This document shows positions 36,846-46,559 of a stretch of DNA of 64,000 nucleotides, piece by piece (position 1 is the stretch's first letter; each line of letters opens with the position of its first letter). The stretch covers positions 558,001 to 622,000 of the forward strand of contig NZ_MVAB01000001.1 in the NCBI RefSeq assembly GCF_002026305.1. The letters are read 5' to 3'. This DNA is from Vagococcus martis. Its GTDB lineage: Bacteria > Bacillota > Bacilli > Lactobacillales > Vagococcaceae. The notes below the pieces were generated by a model that was given only the letters and a program-made list of their open reading frames with translations, had not been told where the DNA came from and did no database searches. Both the position numbers and the translations under genes were made by a program.

Positions 36846-38267
36846 TTATTCAAATTTTTCACTAAACTCTATAATAGCTTTTTGAAATGCTTCAACTGGT
36901 GGATGTGTAATTCCTGCGCCAATCATCCCTATTCCTGCTTCCTTATGAGCTATTGCTGTATTAATAACTGGAAGTGTATTGGATTGAATCACTTTAATGA
37001 TATCAATCCCTGTTAAAGTCCCCATAAAATTGAGTGACGGAATCGTTATATTAGGATTATGTCCTGTTGTGATTGTCTCCATTTCCAATGTGTAGTTGGT
37101 CGCATCGTCTACTGTTCCACCGACTAAAGCCACAATTGCTGGGGCTGCTGCCATAGCAAATCCACCTATTCCAAATGTTTCAGTAATGGCACTATCTCCA
37201 ATATCAAGACCTGAATCTTCTTCTGTATATCCAGCAAACATTGGACCAATAACTTTTTGAGATGGGCCAATAAACCATTGATCTTGTGGTGTACTTGCTA
37301 AACGTATTCCAAATTCCGTACCATTACGTGCCATGGTTGTTACAATTGAACTAAATTCTTCTTTGCCAATTGCCGCATCTAACGCTGCTTTACAAAATGC
37401 CATCCAAGTTGGGCCGGAAAAATAATCACTACTTGCCACAAAATCAAATACTTCTTTTTGTTGTGCGACACTAAAATTTGTTTGGATAATTCCTGGTGTT
37501 AATGCTTGAATTAAAAGAGTTGTTCCAGCAACATTTCGATTGTGTAATTCATCGCCCATATGGAGTGCTTGAGAGACCATCAACCTTAAATCAATTCCAC
37601 CTTCAATATATGTCATTGCCTCAGCAAGCATTGGACCAAATACATCTCTCATCCAAATTAAACGATTAATGACACTCTCGTCATTTGCTCCCATACGAAG
37701 TATTTTAGATAACTGTTCACTTAAATTAGTATAAGATACATTTCCGTAAGTTCTATTTTCAACAATATGAACATACATTGAAGCTGATGTCACACCTGCC
37801 ATAGATCCGACAGTTTGGTGCTCATGACACGGACTAAATTCAATTTTTCCAGATTTCGCCACTTCTTCTGCTTCTTCCAATGTATCAGCGAATCCTTCAA
37901 ATACAATTGCTCCAAGTACAGCACCTCTCATTGGACCATTCATTTTATCCCACGTAATAGGTGGTCCGGCATGTAAAATCATATTCTCTTTCATACCTGG
38001 AATCACATCAATTGCCGGGGCATAACCTGTTAAAAAGATACTCGATGATGAGATAACTTCGTAAACCTGTTCATTTGCTTCTTCAATTTTTTTCATATTT
38101 TCTGGTTTTTCAATAATTTCTAAAGCCTTTAGTACTTCTGTATTACCAAAACCTGGTGGTGCCCAATCAAGTTGTGTACTCTTAGCTCCTTGAGATACAA
38201 TATCTTCAGTAAACTTTTCTAATCCAACATTTATAACATCTAAGTCCTGTTCAAATAATTTTGTCAT
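36846..38267 (-). CDS. YlbE/AllG-like DUF1116 protein (oxamate carbamoyltransferase subunit)
   Basis: This 473-residue protein matches the DUF1116 family (E. coli YlbE, renamed AllG). Together with FdrA (AllF) and YlbF (AllH), AllG has been assigned to oxamate carbamoyltransferase of anaerobic allantoin breakdown, which yields oxamate and carbamoyl phosphate from oxalurate. It appears intact, with conserved stretches such as HEHQTVGSMAGV and AGPPITWDKMNGPMRGA. The gene starts 3 nt after the FdrA stop. Because AllF is interrupted and AllH truncated here, the complex is probably not functional unless the amber codon is suppressed. The assignment rests on family knowledge. Confidence 0.85.
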   Translation of the reverse strand: MTKLFEQDLDVINVGLEKFTEDIVSQGAKSTQLDWAPPGFGNTEVLKALEIIEKPENMKKIEEANEQVYEVISSSSIFLTGYAPAIDVIPGMKENMILHAGPPITWDKMNGPMRGAVLGAIVFEGFADTLEEAEEVAKSGKIEFSPCHEHQTVGSMAGVTSASMYVHIVENRTYGNVSYTNLSEQLSKILRMGANDESVINRLIWMRDVFGPMLAEAMTYIEGGIDLRLMVSQALHMGDELHNRNVAGTTLLIQALTPGIIQTNFSVAQQKEVFDFVASSDYFSGPTWMAFCKAALDAAIGKEEFSSIVTTMARNGTEFGIRLASTPQDQWFIGPSQKVIGPMFAGYTEEDSGLDIGDSAITETFGIGGFAMAAAPAIVALVGGTVDDATNYTLEMETITTGHNPNITIPSLNFMGTLTGIDIIKVIQSNTLPVINTAIAHKEAGIGMIGAGITHPPVEAFQKAIIEFSEKFE

Positions 38268-38270
38268 AAT

Positions 38271-39821
38271 CTACTCACCCTTTCTAACCATTTCTCGAGC
38301 TAATAATGCCGCATTTTGCATACTACTTGCATAAGTTGCGTCTGTTTCTTCCAATAATGCTATCTGTTCTGATAATCCTTGAGCATCCAATTCAGTTCCT
38401 AACACATATCCAATCACTTCTAAGTGTCTACCACTTTTTTCAGCTTCTTGTTTAGCTTTTAAAATATCTTCTGCCATAAACCCAACTGGATTATCATGAG
38501 CACCGTAACCAATGACAAAATCAAGTATGATGACTGCAACTTCTGGATCTTTAGCTTCTTGTTTAAAACGTTCTAAACGCGTACTTGGGTCAATCATTGG
38601 ATGTGGTTTACCATCAGTGTATTCATCCGCACCAAAGTCAATAAAACTATGATCTTTACTCTTAGTTAAACTAGTAAGCTGATGTGACACATCGTTTGTT
38701 GTATTAGTATAGACATTATTAAATGATTCCTTTGCAATGTAATAGGCCTCTGATGCAAGTGTTCCTCCTGTAAATAAGCCACGGATAAATTGTTGATTAT
38801 CTATTAGTTTTCCTTTAACCTCTTCAATCAACGGATAATTAAGTGGATGTAAATTTTCGCTAGAAAGATCAACCCCTGACAACTCCAATGCTTTTAATGC
38901 AGCATTTTTAGACATATCTTCAAAGTAAACATTTCCCTCTTGCTTTTGTTCCATCTCTCCTACAAACCATACAACAATTGGTTTATTAATTTCTTTTGCT
39001 CGAGAAATCATTTTATTTTTTACTTCCTCTGCAGGTGGTTTCGAAATCAGAACGATTACTTTAGTTTGATCATCTTCTGCAAGCATATCCATACCTGCTA
39101 GCATCATTTTCCCGCCAATATCTGTTGATAAATCACGGCCACCAGTTCCTATCATTTGGGAAATACCACCACCAAATTCATGTATTCTAACAGAAATTTC
39201 TTGAGAACCTGTACCAGAAGCTCCAACAATGCCTATTGACCCTTTTCTAACTTTGTTAGCAAAACCTAAGCCAATATTATTAATGATTGCAGTCCCACAG
39301 TCAGGCCCCATCATTAACAATCCTTTTTCAAGTGCCTTATCTTTTAACTCTATTTCATCTTGAATCGACACATTATCACTAAACATCATGACATTTAATC
39401 CCGCATCTAGAGCACTATGCGCCTCTCTTGAAGCATAGTGTCCGTTGACTGAAATAAGAGCTAAATTTGCTTCTTTATCATCATGAGCAGCATCTTTAAT
39501 TGTGTGATAGACACGTGTTGAAACACTTGATGTAGTGACTGGCTCTTTTTTGTCTAATAGATTTTCGACTTTCGTTAATACCTATTCTTCATCAATGCTA
39601 TCATCCACTGTCATTGTAATAATGAGATCACTTGTCTGAGCTTCTTTTACTAAATCATTTACCAAACCAACGTTAGCCATTACTTCTTTATTCATATCCG
39701 TTGCCATTGCAATAATGACTTGATTGATTTCATCAATTTGATTTGCTTGAGTAGATAAAGCCATTAATGATACTGAATCGACATACCTATTTTTTAATAT
39801 CTTAACAACTAATTTTTCCAT
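38271..39821 (-). pseudogene. fdrA: fdrA/allF homologue with one in-frame amber codon
   Basis: The reading frame of 517 codons is continuous except for a single TAG at 39582-39584 (codon 80). Both parts match FdrA. The first 79 residues hold the N-terminal CoA-ligase-like start (DSVSLMALS). After the stop, the frame continues through NLALISVNGHYA and LNVMMFSDNVS into the GASGTG and GPDCGTA blocks of the succinyl-CoA-synthetase-like fold. Without the stop it would be a 516-residue protein, close to family length. It may be a recent nonsense mutation, a sequencing error or an amber-suppressed codon. An internal ATG at 39389 would give a 372-residue fragment lacking the first domain. Confidence 0.85.
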
Positions 39822-39826
39822 TCCTA

Positions 39827-40237
39827 CTACCTCATTTCTTCTAATAGTTTTATTCCATCACTTATTCCCAACAGTAAATCAAACCCTGATGTTGACCCTA
39901 TCTGTTGAACTAATCTCACATCATTTTTAAATTGATTGATTGATTGCTCATCATCACCAATATTATTAATCAATCTGATTAACTGCTGTTTACTTCTACC
40001 AAAACTAGCAAAATATAATTGTTGCTCACTAATAATATTAGTTGGTAAATCCTCTTCCTTTAAAACTAATTCCAACTGCCGTTTTAACGTCGAATCCGTC
40101 TCTTTTGCCAATCTAAGTAACAATATCAGTCCAGTTAAATAATCATCTCCTGAAGGGGTTAGCCCGATTCCTAGACCAATGATACGAAACATCGATTGTT
40201 TGATGAGATCCATATCATTTGTTCTTAACAATTTCAT
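39827..40237 (-). pseudogene. C-terminal half of a YlbF/AllH-like DUF2877 protein
   Basis: The 136 residues match the C-terminal half of DUF2877 proteins, with GLGIGLTPSGDDYLTG and GSTSGFDLLLGI. Complete members have about 270-300 residues. The N-terminal half is missing and the sequence immediately upstream is an IS30 transposase remnant, so the gene was probably cut by an insertion or a following deletion. It sits 5 nt before the fdrA start, in the expected allH position of the cluster. Confidence 0.82.
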
Positions 40238-40240
40238 TTG

Positions 40241-40627
40241 TCAAATTAAGCTAGACAAAATATCGTTGTCTACATAACTCAAAAATACTTCCAATGGTGT
40301 TTTATAGTTTAATGATTTTCTAGGAATATTATTTCTTTTAGAAGCGATAGATTGGATAAAAGATTCCTCAACTTTGTTGAAATCCATTTGTTTAGGTAAT
40401 CCATCTTTACGTAATAACCCATTAGAGTTTTCATTTAAGCCACGTTGTGATGGTGTTCCTTTTACATTTTCCCATCCTATAACCAATAAATTTGGTTTTG
40501 TCTCCCCAATGAAGAAATTAATAGTATGCTCATATAAACTATGGCATGTTCCTTTAACCTCTTTATCTTTCCAATCTCTTAGCGTTTTTTTCGTGACATA
40601 TCCTAGGAAGTAAAATTCATCTAACAT
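40241..40627 (-). mobile_element. IS30-family transposase remnant
   Basis: A 128-codon frame carries the C-terminal end of an IS30-family transposase: PSQRGLNENSNGLLRKDGLP, then RNNIPRKSLNYKTPLEVF. The catalytic DDE domain is largely missing; the first half of the frame does not resemble a normal IS30 protein and may be scrambled or frameshifted. Full IS30 transposases have about 320-380 residues. I could not find clear terminal inverted repeats. It abuts the truncated DUF2877 gene. Confidence 0.8.
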
Positions 40628-40690
40628 CTAAACCACCTCATCTGACTTTAGTTTACCCTGATAGTAACCGTTTTTATACAGTGCTTATAT

Positions 40691-40719
40691 TTGAAAAAAG
40701 GGGTATTTCTTTGTACAAT
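40691..40719 (+). promoter_or_regulatory. Promoter of the PucR-type regulator
   Basis: TTGAAA is followed after 17 nt by TACAAT. The -10 lies inside a loose palindrome with TTGTA / TACAA arms (40711-40727), a possible autoregulatory site. Confidence 0.6.
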
Positions 40720-40750
40720 GTATACAATAATGTGTTAATAGGGGGATTTT

Positions 40751-42397
40751 ATGAATGTGACTGATTTTTTGTCTTTACCCATTGCTGAAAATTTCAATAT
40801 CTTAGCTGGTGACAGTGGGCTAAATAATACAATCACTGGTGTGAATATATTAGACAATCCAGAAGCGATGACATGGTTATCCCCTGGGGAACTAATTGTC
40901 ACTTCTGGTTATTTTTTTAAACAAGATGACCAAGCCATCGAACGATTTTTTAAGAGTTTTCATGATATCAATATTTCGGCAATTTGCATTAAACCTCAAA
41001 TGTATTTAACTCCCATACCAAATGAACTATACACGTATAGCGAGCTATATCATATTCCAATGATTGAGATTCCATACGGGATTGCTTTTTCTAAAATAAT
41101 GATTACCGTGATGAATCGTTTGTCTGACTTTTCAAATGACACAACTCAATTAGCTCTTGATATTAATTCGAAATTTATGGAGTATGGCTTAAAAGGAAAT
41201 ACTTTTGATGAACTTGGAACACAAATTGAAAGTTTATTAGATAATCCTCTTATTATCACAAACTCCACTTGGCATTTATTAACTAATGACGTTTCCTCTC
41301 CTTTTAAACCTTACGTCACCTCTCAAAAAGGGGCACATTTTTTCGATCCTAATAGTTTAAAACAACTTCCCTTTAATTTGGAACAGTTAAAACACCCTGT
41401 TACCATGAGGTTTAAAGATGATACTGAGAGCATGATTTTCCCAATATTTTTTAATGACATTACGTATGGATACCTAATTGTCCTACAAGAAAACAGACGA
41501 TTCTCCCAGCAAGATTATATTGTATTGGAAAACGTGACTCCTTCTATTGCATTAAAAATAGTTCATCAAACAGAAACAAAGCGGATTAATAACCGGATTG
41601 AACGTGACTTTTATCGTGAGTTACTCTTTGGTAATAAACCTCTTGAAGAATTGCGTGGGATGAAACAGTCATTCGACTTTAAAAGCCAATATACTGTTTT
41701 TATTTTAGAAGTCGATAGTATCAATAAAAAAGAAACAGATCCCGTCAAAAAAAAATACAATGAAGAATTAGAAGTGGCATCTATATTAAATGCGATTGAT
41801 TTATATAAACAATCATTTTATCACCCCTTACATTTTTTCAAGCATGGGACTTATTATATTGGAATGCTAGGTGACAGTACGCCATCAGAAATAAAACAAT
41901 CTTCTGCCTTTTTTTCTGAACTTCTTGATTACGTTCAATCATTCTTAACAGATGGTACCACTCTATCCATTTTTGTCGGGACAAAAGATCCTGTTAGCGA
42001 TATACAAAAAAGTTATGATATCGCAAAAAAATTAATGGCTTTTAAAAATGATTCGACTCACTCTATTTATCAACCTGATGACTATTATTTTGAACTATTT
42101 ATCCATGAGCAAATACATAGTGACACGGCTAATCAGCTGATAAATCATTACCTTGGACCATTAATTCAAGCAGATAGAAAAAAAGACAGTCAGCTACTAG
42201 ATACATTAGACCGTTATCTATCCAATAATCAAAATTTAGCTAGTGCTTCACGTGAATTATTTATCCATCGCAACACACTTTTATATCGAATTGAAAAAAT
42301 AGAATCTCTTTTATCCCATTCTTTATCTGATAATGAATACACCTTTTATTTACAATTTGCTTTATATTTATTAAAGAAAACAGACATCAAAACATAA
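40751..42397 (+). CDS. PucR-family transcriptional regulator
   Basis: This 548-residue regulator has the N-terminal PucR sensor domain (about 1-125: VTGV-type GVNILDNPEAMTWLSPGE), a GGDEF-like/CdaR central part and a C-terminal HTH_30 domain (about 480-540: SRELFIHRNTLLYRIEKIE). PucR controls purine and allantoin catabolism in Bacillus. It is divergent from the allH-fdrA-allG-ankyrin-permease-deaminase cluster and is the natural regulator of it. It appears intact, although its presumed targets are decaying. The ribosome site is a GGGGG 5 nt before the ATG. Confidence 0.88.
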   Translation: MNVTDFLSLPIAENFNILAGDSGLNNTITGVNILDNPEAMTWLSPGELIVTSGYFFKQDDQAIERFFKSFHDINISAICIKPQMYLTPIPNELYTYSELYHIPMIEIPYGIAFSKIMITVMNRLSDFSNDTTQLALDINSKFMEYGLKGNTFDELGTQIESLLDNPLIITNSTWHLLTNDVSSPFKPYVTSQKGAHFFDPNSLKQLPFNLEQLKHPVTMRFKDDTESMIFPIFFNDITYGYLIVLQENRRFSQQDYIVLENVTPSIALKIVHQTETKRINNRIERDFYRELLFGNKPLEELRGMKQSFDFKSQYTVFILEVDSINKKETDPVKKKYNEELEVASILNAIDLYKQSFYHPLHFFKHGTYYIGMLGDSTPSEIKQSSAFFSELLDYVQSFLTDGTTLSIFVGTKDPVSDIQKSYDIAKKLMAFKNDSTHSIYQPDDYYFELFIHEQIHSDTANQLINHYLGPLIQADRKKDSQLLDTLDRYLSNNQNLASASRELFIHRNTLLYRIEKIESLLSHSLSDNEYTFYLQFALYLLKKTDIKT

Positions 42398-42398
42398 G

Positions 42399-42429
42399 AA
42401 AAAAGCACTCAAAATCGAGTGCTTTTTTC
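42399..42429. terminator. Bidirectional terminator
   Basis: AAAAAAGCACTC pairs with GAGTGCTTTTTT, symmetric for both strands. It lies between pucR and the convergent LacI pseudogene. Confidence 0.92.
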
Positions 42430-43058
42430 TTAGTTTGTCTCTAGATAGGATATATTATTCTCTTTACAGTAATCAACAAATCCTCTTGTCCGTTCACCAT
42501 AATTTGTAATTGTTTTATCTGTCGTTCTAGTGATAATTAGCAAACAACTAGCTCCACTATCAACAAGTTTTCTAGCTGCTAATCGCCCTCCCATATAATT
42601 ATCTGAGGAGACACACGGAATGGTTTCTGATATCTGTTTTTCAATTGACACAATAAGGAGATCATTTATTAGATTTTCCGAAAAATCACTATATGAAATC
42701 GTAATAATTCCAGCAGCTTTTTGTTCACGACTCATTTGTATATATTCTAATTCTTCTTGAATATCATTATTTGACGTACATAGAATCATTTTAAAATTAG
42801 CTTTTTTTAATGCTCGTTGCATCTGATAAGTTAACTCAGCAAAAAAAGGTGTCTGTGTTGTAGGAACAATAAAGATAACCAAGTTAGAGCGATTCATCTT
42901 TAATTCTCTCGCTGTATTATTCGGAACATATCCTAACTCATCTATTGCTTCTTGAATTTTTTTTGAGAGGCTTCTTTGACTCGCACTCCATTGACATAAT
43001 TTGACACTGTTCCTCTTGATACGCCAGCTAATTTTGCCACATCATTCATTGTTGGCAT
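42430..43058 (-). pseudogene. Truncated, frameshifted LacI/GalR-family regulator
   Basis: The minus strand encodes a LacI HTH from ATG 43058 (TMNDVAKLAGVSRGTVSNYV) with AAGGAGG upstream. After about 36 codons a run of eight A (plus-strand T-run near 42957-42964) shifts the frame; nine A would restore it. The rest of the hinge and the first sugar-binding lobe continue from 42897 (FIVPTTQTPFFAELTYQMQ) and stop after about 155 codons. The last 110 or so residues of a LacI protein are missing and the frame runs straight into a terminator. It is broken in two ways, so the homopolymer alone does not explain it. Confidence 0.85.
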
Positions 43059-43142
43059 GAGTTAATCCTCCTTAAAAAAATACTAATCCCATTCTACCAA
43101 ATCTGATTAGTAATATCATGTTATTTTACTATTTGACGAATA

Positions 43143-43174
43143 AAACACTAGAAAAGATTCCCTTTCTAGTGTTT
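43143..43174 (-). terminator. Terminator after the APC permease gene
   Basis: An AAACACTAGAAA / TTTCTAGTGTTT hairpin followed by TATT on the minus strand overlaps the permease stop codon. Confidence 0.78.
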
Positions 43175-44515
43175 AAATTTTTTATTAGCATATAAATAAA
43201 ATGGAATTCCTAATGCTGTTAAACCTAATCCTATAATCACAAGTGATAGTTGGTTAATTAGCGTCATAGATAGAATAAAGATTCCACCGATTATTGACAC
43301 GATTGGGACAAATGGATACAAAGGAACTTTGTATGGTCTTGGTAAATCTGGTTCTGTTTTTCTTAGTTTAATGACAGCAAAAAAGACTAACGTATAAAAA
43401 ATCCAGATAACAAAAACCAACATATCTGTTAAAATATCAAATCCACCTAATAACATCATAACAACTGCTACTACTAACTCAAAAAATCCAGCAATAAAAG
43501 GCACTTTATTACGATTTAATTTTGCTAATTGATTTGAGTATGGTAATTGTTTATCTAATCCCATCGTATAAGGGATTCTCATACCAGTCATGGTGTAGCC
43601 ATTAATTGAACCGTATACAGAAATTAGGATTCCGATTGTGACGAGTTTTCCACCAAAGTCACCAAATATTTGTTTTGATACATCCATCGCAGCATTTTCA
43701 TTCCCTGCTAATGCTTCGATTGGTAAACTTTTTAAATAAACAAAGTTAACTAATAAATAAATCACCATAACACCAAACAATCCACCGGCTATTGATCTTG
43801 GTAAATCTCGCTCAGGATTTTTTAACTCTCCTGAAATATTTCCCACATGAATCCAACCATCGTATGCAAACATGGTAGCAAGAAGTCCTGCTCCTAACGC
43901 TGGGAAAAAACCAGATGCTTGTGGTCCTGCGGTTACAGGAAAAAGACTAACGTCAACTTCTCCTTGTCTTAATAGACCAAAAATAACAATTAAAGCAAGT
44001 GGTATTAACTTACAGACCAATGTGATTGATTGAAAAATCCCACTAGCTCTTGCTCCTAAAAAATTAATCAACATAATGGAACCACCGACTAAAATAGCTA
44101 TTGGTACAATCACTGAGTTGGATAAACCAAATAAGTTTTTAAACTGGGTACCGAATATAATAGAAAGAGCTGCGACGTTGGCTGGAAAATAAATAATGAT
44201 TAATGCCCATCCTAATAAAAAGCTCCATAACTTACCATACGCCCGTTCAATATATCTCACCATTCCACCCGTTTCAGGAATAGCTGCTGAGAGTTCTGCT
44301 GCGGTTAGTCCGGCACAAATACTAATAATACCACCTAAAAACCATGATAATAGTGTTAGACTAGCTGATCCAGTTGATTGCGTCACACTAGCTGTTTTGA
44401 AAAACACTCCTCCGCCTATTACGGTTCCCATAACGGTTGATAAAGCTGGGAAAAATGTCATTGTTCTTTTTAATTGATTGTTTTCTTCTAATACAATCTC
44501 ATCTTTATTTGGCAT
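43166..44515 (-). CDS. APC-family amino acid permease (SteT-like)
   Basis: This 449-residue transporter has about 12 hydrophobic helices. The first carries the GTVIGGGVFFK signature of APC/LAT-type transporters, and the helix 3 to 6 region includes IPETGGMVRYIERAYG. It resembles the SteT serine/threonine exchanger and LAT-type group. The substrate is not certain. It is monocistronic, with GGGGAG 5 nt before the ATG. Confidence 0.88.
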   Translation of the reverse strand: MPNKDEIVLEENNQLKRTMTFFPALSTVMGTVIGGGVFFKTASVTQSTGSASLTLLSWFLGGIISICAGLTAAELSAAIPETGGMVRYIERAYGKLWSFLLGWALIIIYFPANVAALSIIFGTQFKNLFGLSNSVIVPIAILVGGSIMLINFLGARASGIFQSITLVCKLIPLALIVIFGLLRQGEVDVSLFPVTAGPQASGFFPALGAGLLATMFAYDGWIHVGNISGELKNPERDLPRSIAGGLFGVMVIYLLVNFVYLKSLPIEALAGNENAAMDVSKQIFGDFGGKLVTIGILISVYGSINGYTMTGMRIPYTMGLDKQLPYSNQLAKLNRNKVPFIAGFFELVVAVVMMLLGGFDILTDMLVFVIWIFYTLVFFAVIKLRKTEPDLPRPYKVPLYPFVPIVSIIGGIFILSMTLINQLSLVIIGLGLTALGIPFYLYANKKFKH

Positions 44516-44654
44516 ACTGCTCCCCTTTTTCAGGTTAATATTTGAGTTACATCATACCCAAAATTAACGTATGATAATTTTAAAATATGCTATATTTTAT
44601 CATACTAAATAGGAAAAGCAACATACATTGTTGTTAATTTACTATGTTTTTTCA

Positions 44655-44682
44655 GAAAATAACGTTTGTCAGTTATTTTTCA
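44655..44682 (-). terminator. Weak candidate terminator of the phosphatase pseudogene
   Basis: AAAATAAC pairs with GTTATTTT around an 8-nt loop at the stop codon. The T-run after it is short. Confidence 0.4.
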
Positions 44683-45476
44683 ATAAAAGACGTATCTCCC
44701 ACACTCTCTACTGTAAATTTTCCATCTTTATAAATCACTTTTGAAATACTTGCATTTGGCAGAGGACGATCCGTATCTTCTTCAGTCCAATCTGATAACA
44801 ATGCTGTAATCGCCATACCGTGAGACACGATTAACACATTGCCACCACCTTCTTTGCTTGTTTCTTCTGCAATTTTCGTCACTTCTTTTTGCATTCTCTT
44901 TCTTACAGTATCATATGTTTCAAACTGTTTTGTTTCATCATTTTCAGCCATTGCATTGGTAATCTTTTCTAGTCCCAATTCCTTAATATCTTTTTTCACT
45001 GCATCTTCATTTTCGTAACCTAATGTTTTCGCAGCTTCTCCCCACATATATTCATCTAAATCTCCTTCAAACTTTCCAAAATAAAGTTATCTAAGGTTCT
45101 TGTCTTGGATGATGTCTGTTTTTTTATCTTGTGTTTTTTCGGTAATTAATTCTGTTGTTTCAATTGCACGTCCTGAATCACTACTGTATACCTTATCAAA
45201 GGTAATATTTTCTGCTTTTAATCCTTCACCTAACTGTTTTGCTACCTCAACTCCTGGCTCAGTTAATGGTGTATCACTCCAACCTTGAACTTTCTTCATT
45301 TCATTGAATAGTGTTTTCCCGTGTCTAGTGATATAAAAAACAACTTCACCTGATTGAGTTTCTTTATCTTTCGAAACTTTTTCCGTTTTATCACTAGCTG
45401 TTGTTTCTTTATTATCTGTTACACTATATCCTGCTAGTAATACTAAACTGGTTCCGTCTAATTTTGATTTTTTCAA
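44673..45476 (-). pseudogene. Histidine-phosphatase (PGM-like) lipoprotein gene with in-frame stop
   Basis: The two parts are one histidine phosphatase in the same frame, separated only by a TAA codon near 45082. The first part has the phosphohistidine motif ITRHGKTLFNEMKKVQGWSDTPLTEPG. After the stop the frame continues with FGKFEGDLDEYMWGE and VLIVSHGMAITAL (second catalytic His). The N-terminus looks like a lipoprotein signal whose lipobox Cys is now Tyr (LLAGYS instead of LLAGCS), and its best start is a TTG at 45476 with a GGGAAAG site. Nonsense change plus loss of the lipobox indicate decay. A longer GTG start would lie in a terminator hairpin. Confidence 0.82.
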
Positions 45477-45502
45477 AATATCTTTCCCTATAATAGAACG
45501 AT

Positions 45503-45549
45503 AAAAAGGCACTACAAATACGTAGGTTGCCCTATATATTTGTAATGCC
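45503..45549 (-). terminator. Terminator downstream of metA
   Basis: A GGCATTACAAATA / TATTTGTAGTGCC stem with a five-T run on the minus strand lies 85 nt beyond the metA stop. Confidence 0.78.
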
Positions 45550-45634
45550 TAATTTAATAGTTACACTCAAATTTAGATTGATAGCTATCATCGACTTTAA
45601 TATAGCACCGAGATAAAGCGCTGTCAACTATTAT

Positions 45635-46543
45635 TTATTTTAGTGTCACCCAATTATAAGGTGTTTGTTGATAAACATCATTCAACCAGTTTTGATAAAA
45701 TAAACTGGCTTCAGAACGCCATGTTTGTTTATAATACTGACTTTCTGGTGTCATTTTTTCATAATTTTCGGGAAATTTCGTTCCTAGTTGTTTCTCTCTA
45801 TCTCTAATATATTCATCATATAGAGTATTAGCATCGTATTCCAAATGACCAAAGATAAAGATATTTTTATCATCTTCAGAAACTAACATCAATGCTCCCA
45901 ATTCCTGACTTGAAGAAATAATCTTTAACGGTGCGTCATTTAATTGACTATCATCAATACCTGTGTAGCGAGATTGTGGGCTATTAAAACAGTCGCTAAA
46001 CCCTCGTAACAACGAGTGTTTTTCAACGACTGTATTCTCGTACACTCCAAATAATTTTTCTGGATAAGATATTTTTTCGATTCCGTAATAATGATAGAGT
46101 CCTGCTTGCGCCCCCCAACAAATGTGAACAATACTTGTCACATTTTCTTGCGCCCAATCTAAAATAGTTGTCATCTCTTGCCAATAATCAACTTCTTCAA
46201 ATGCCAATTGCTCAACTGGTGCTCCTGTTACAATTAACCCATCAAACCTCTGATGTTTCACGTCATCAAAGGTTTGATAAAAAGTTTGTAAGTATGTTTG
46301 GCTAGTATTTTTTGCTTCGTGTGTTTCAGTTTGTAAAAATTCAACATCAATTTGTAGTGGACTATGAGAAATTAATCTCAGTAACTGCAATTCTGTTTCC
46401 ACTTTTTTTGGCATTAAATTCAAAATCAATAATTTTAATGGACGGATATCTTGCTTAATTGCTCGCTGTTCATCCATTGAAAAAATGCCTTCTTCTTCCA
46501 ATAATTTCTTAACCGGTAATTCGTCCAAAATTTTTATCGGCAT
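45635..46543 (-). CDS. metA: Homoserine O-acetyltransferase (MetA type)
   Basis: This 302-residue enzyme activates homoserine for methionine synthesis. Cys142 in HICWGAQ is the nucleophile, with His233 and Glu235 in FGHLEYD completing the active site. Glu111 (TGAPVEQ) is the residue known to direct acetyl-CoA rather than succinyl-CoA use in this family, so acetyl transfer is predicted despite the MetA fold. It is second gene of the metY-metA operon, 16 nt after metY, under the Met T-box. Confidence 0.93.
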   Translation of the reverse strand: MPIKILDELPVKKLLEEEGIFSMDEQRAIKQDIRPLKLLILNLMPKKVETELQLLRLISHSPLQIDVEFLQTETHEAKNTSQTYLQTFYQTFDDVKHQRFDGLIVTGAPVEQLAFEEVDYWQEMTTILDWAQENVTSIVHICWGAQAGLYHYYGIEKISYPEKLFGVYENTVVEKHSLLRGFSDCFNSPQSRYTGIDDSQLNDAPLKIISSSQELGALMLVSEDDKNIFIFGHLEYDANTLYDEYIRDREKQLGTKFPENYEKMTPESQYYKQTWRSEASLFYQNWLNDVYQQTPYNWVTLK

Positions 46544-46559
46544 AACAATCCTCTTTCTT

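Noticed and set aside
38271-39389. Treating the 372-residue C-terminal FdrA frame as an intact gene
   Set aside because: Continuous FdrA homology runs upstream in the same frame to an amber codon and beyond, so it is part of one broken gene.
45477-45512. GTG start of the histidine phosphatase frame
   Set aside because: It lies in the terminator hairpin downstream of metA; the TTG at 45476 has the ribosome site.
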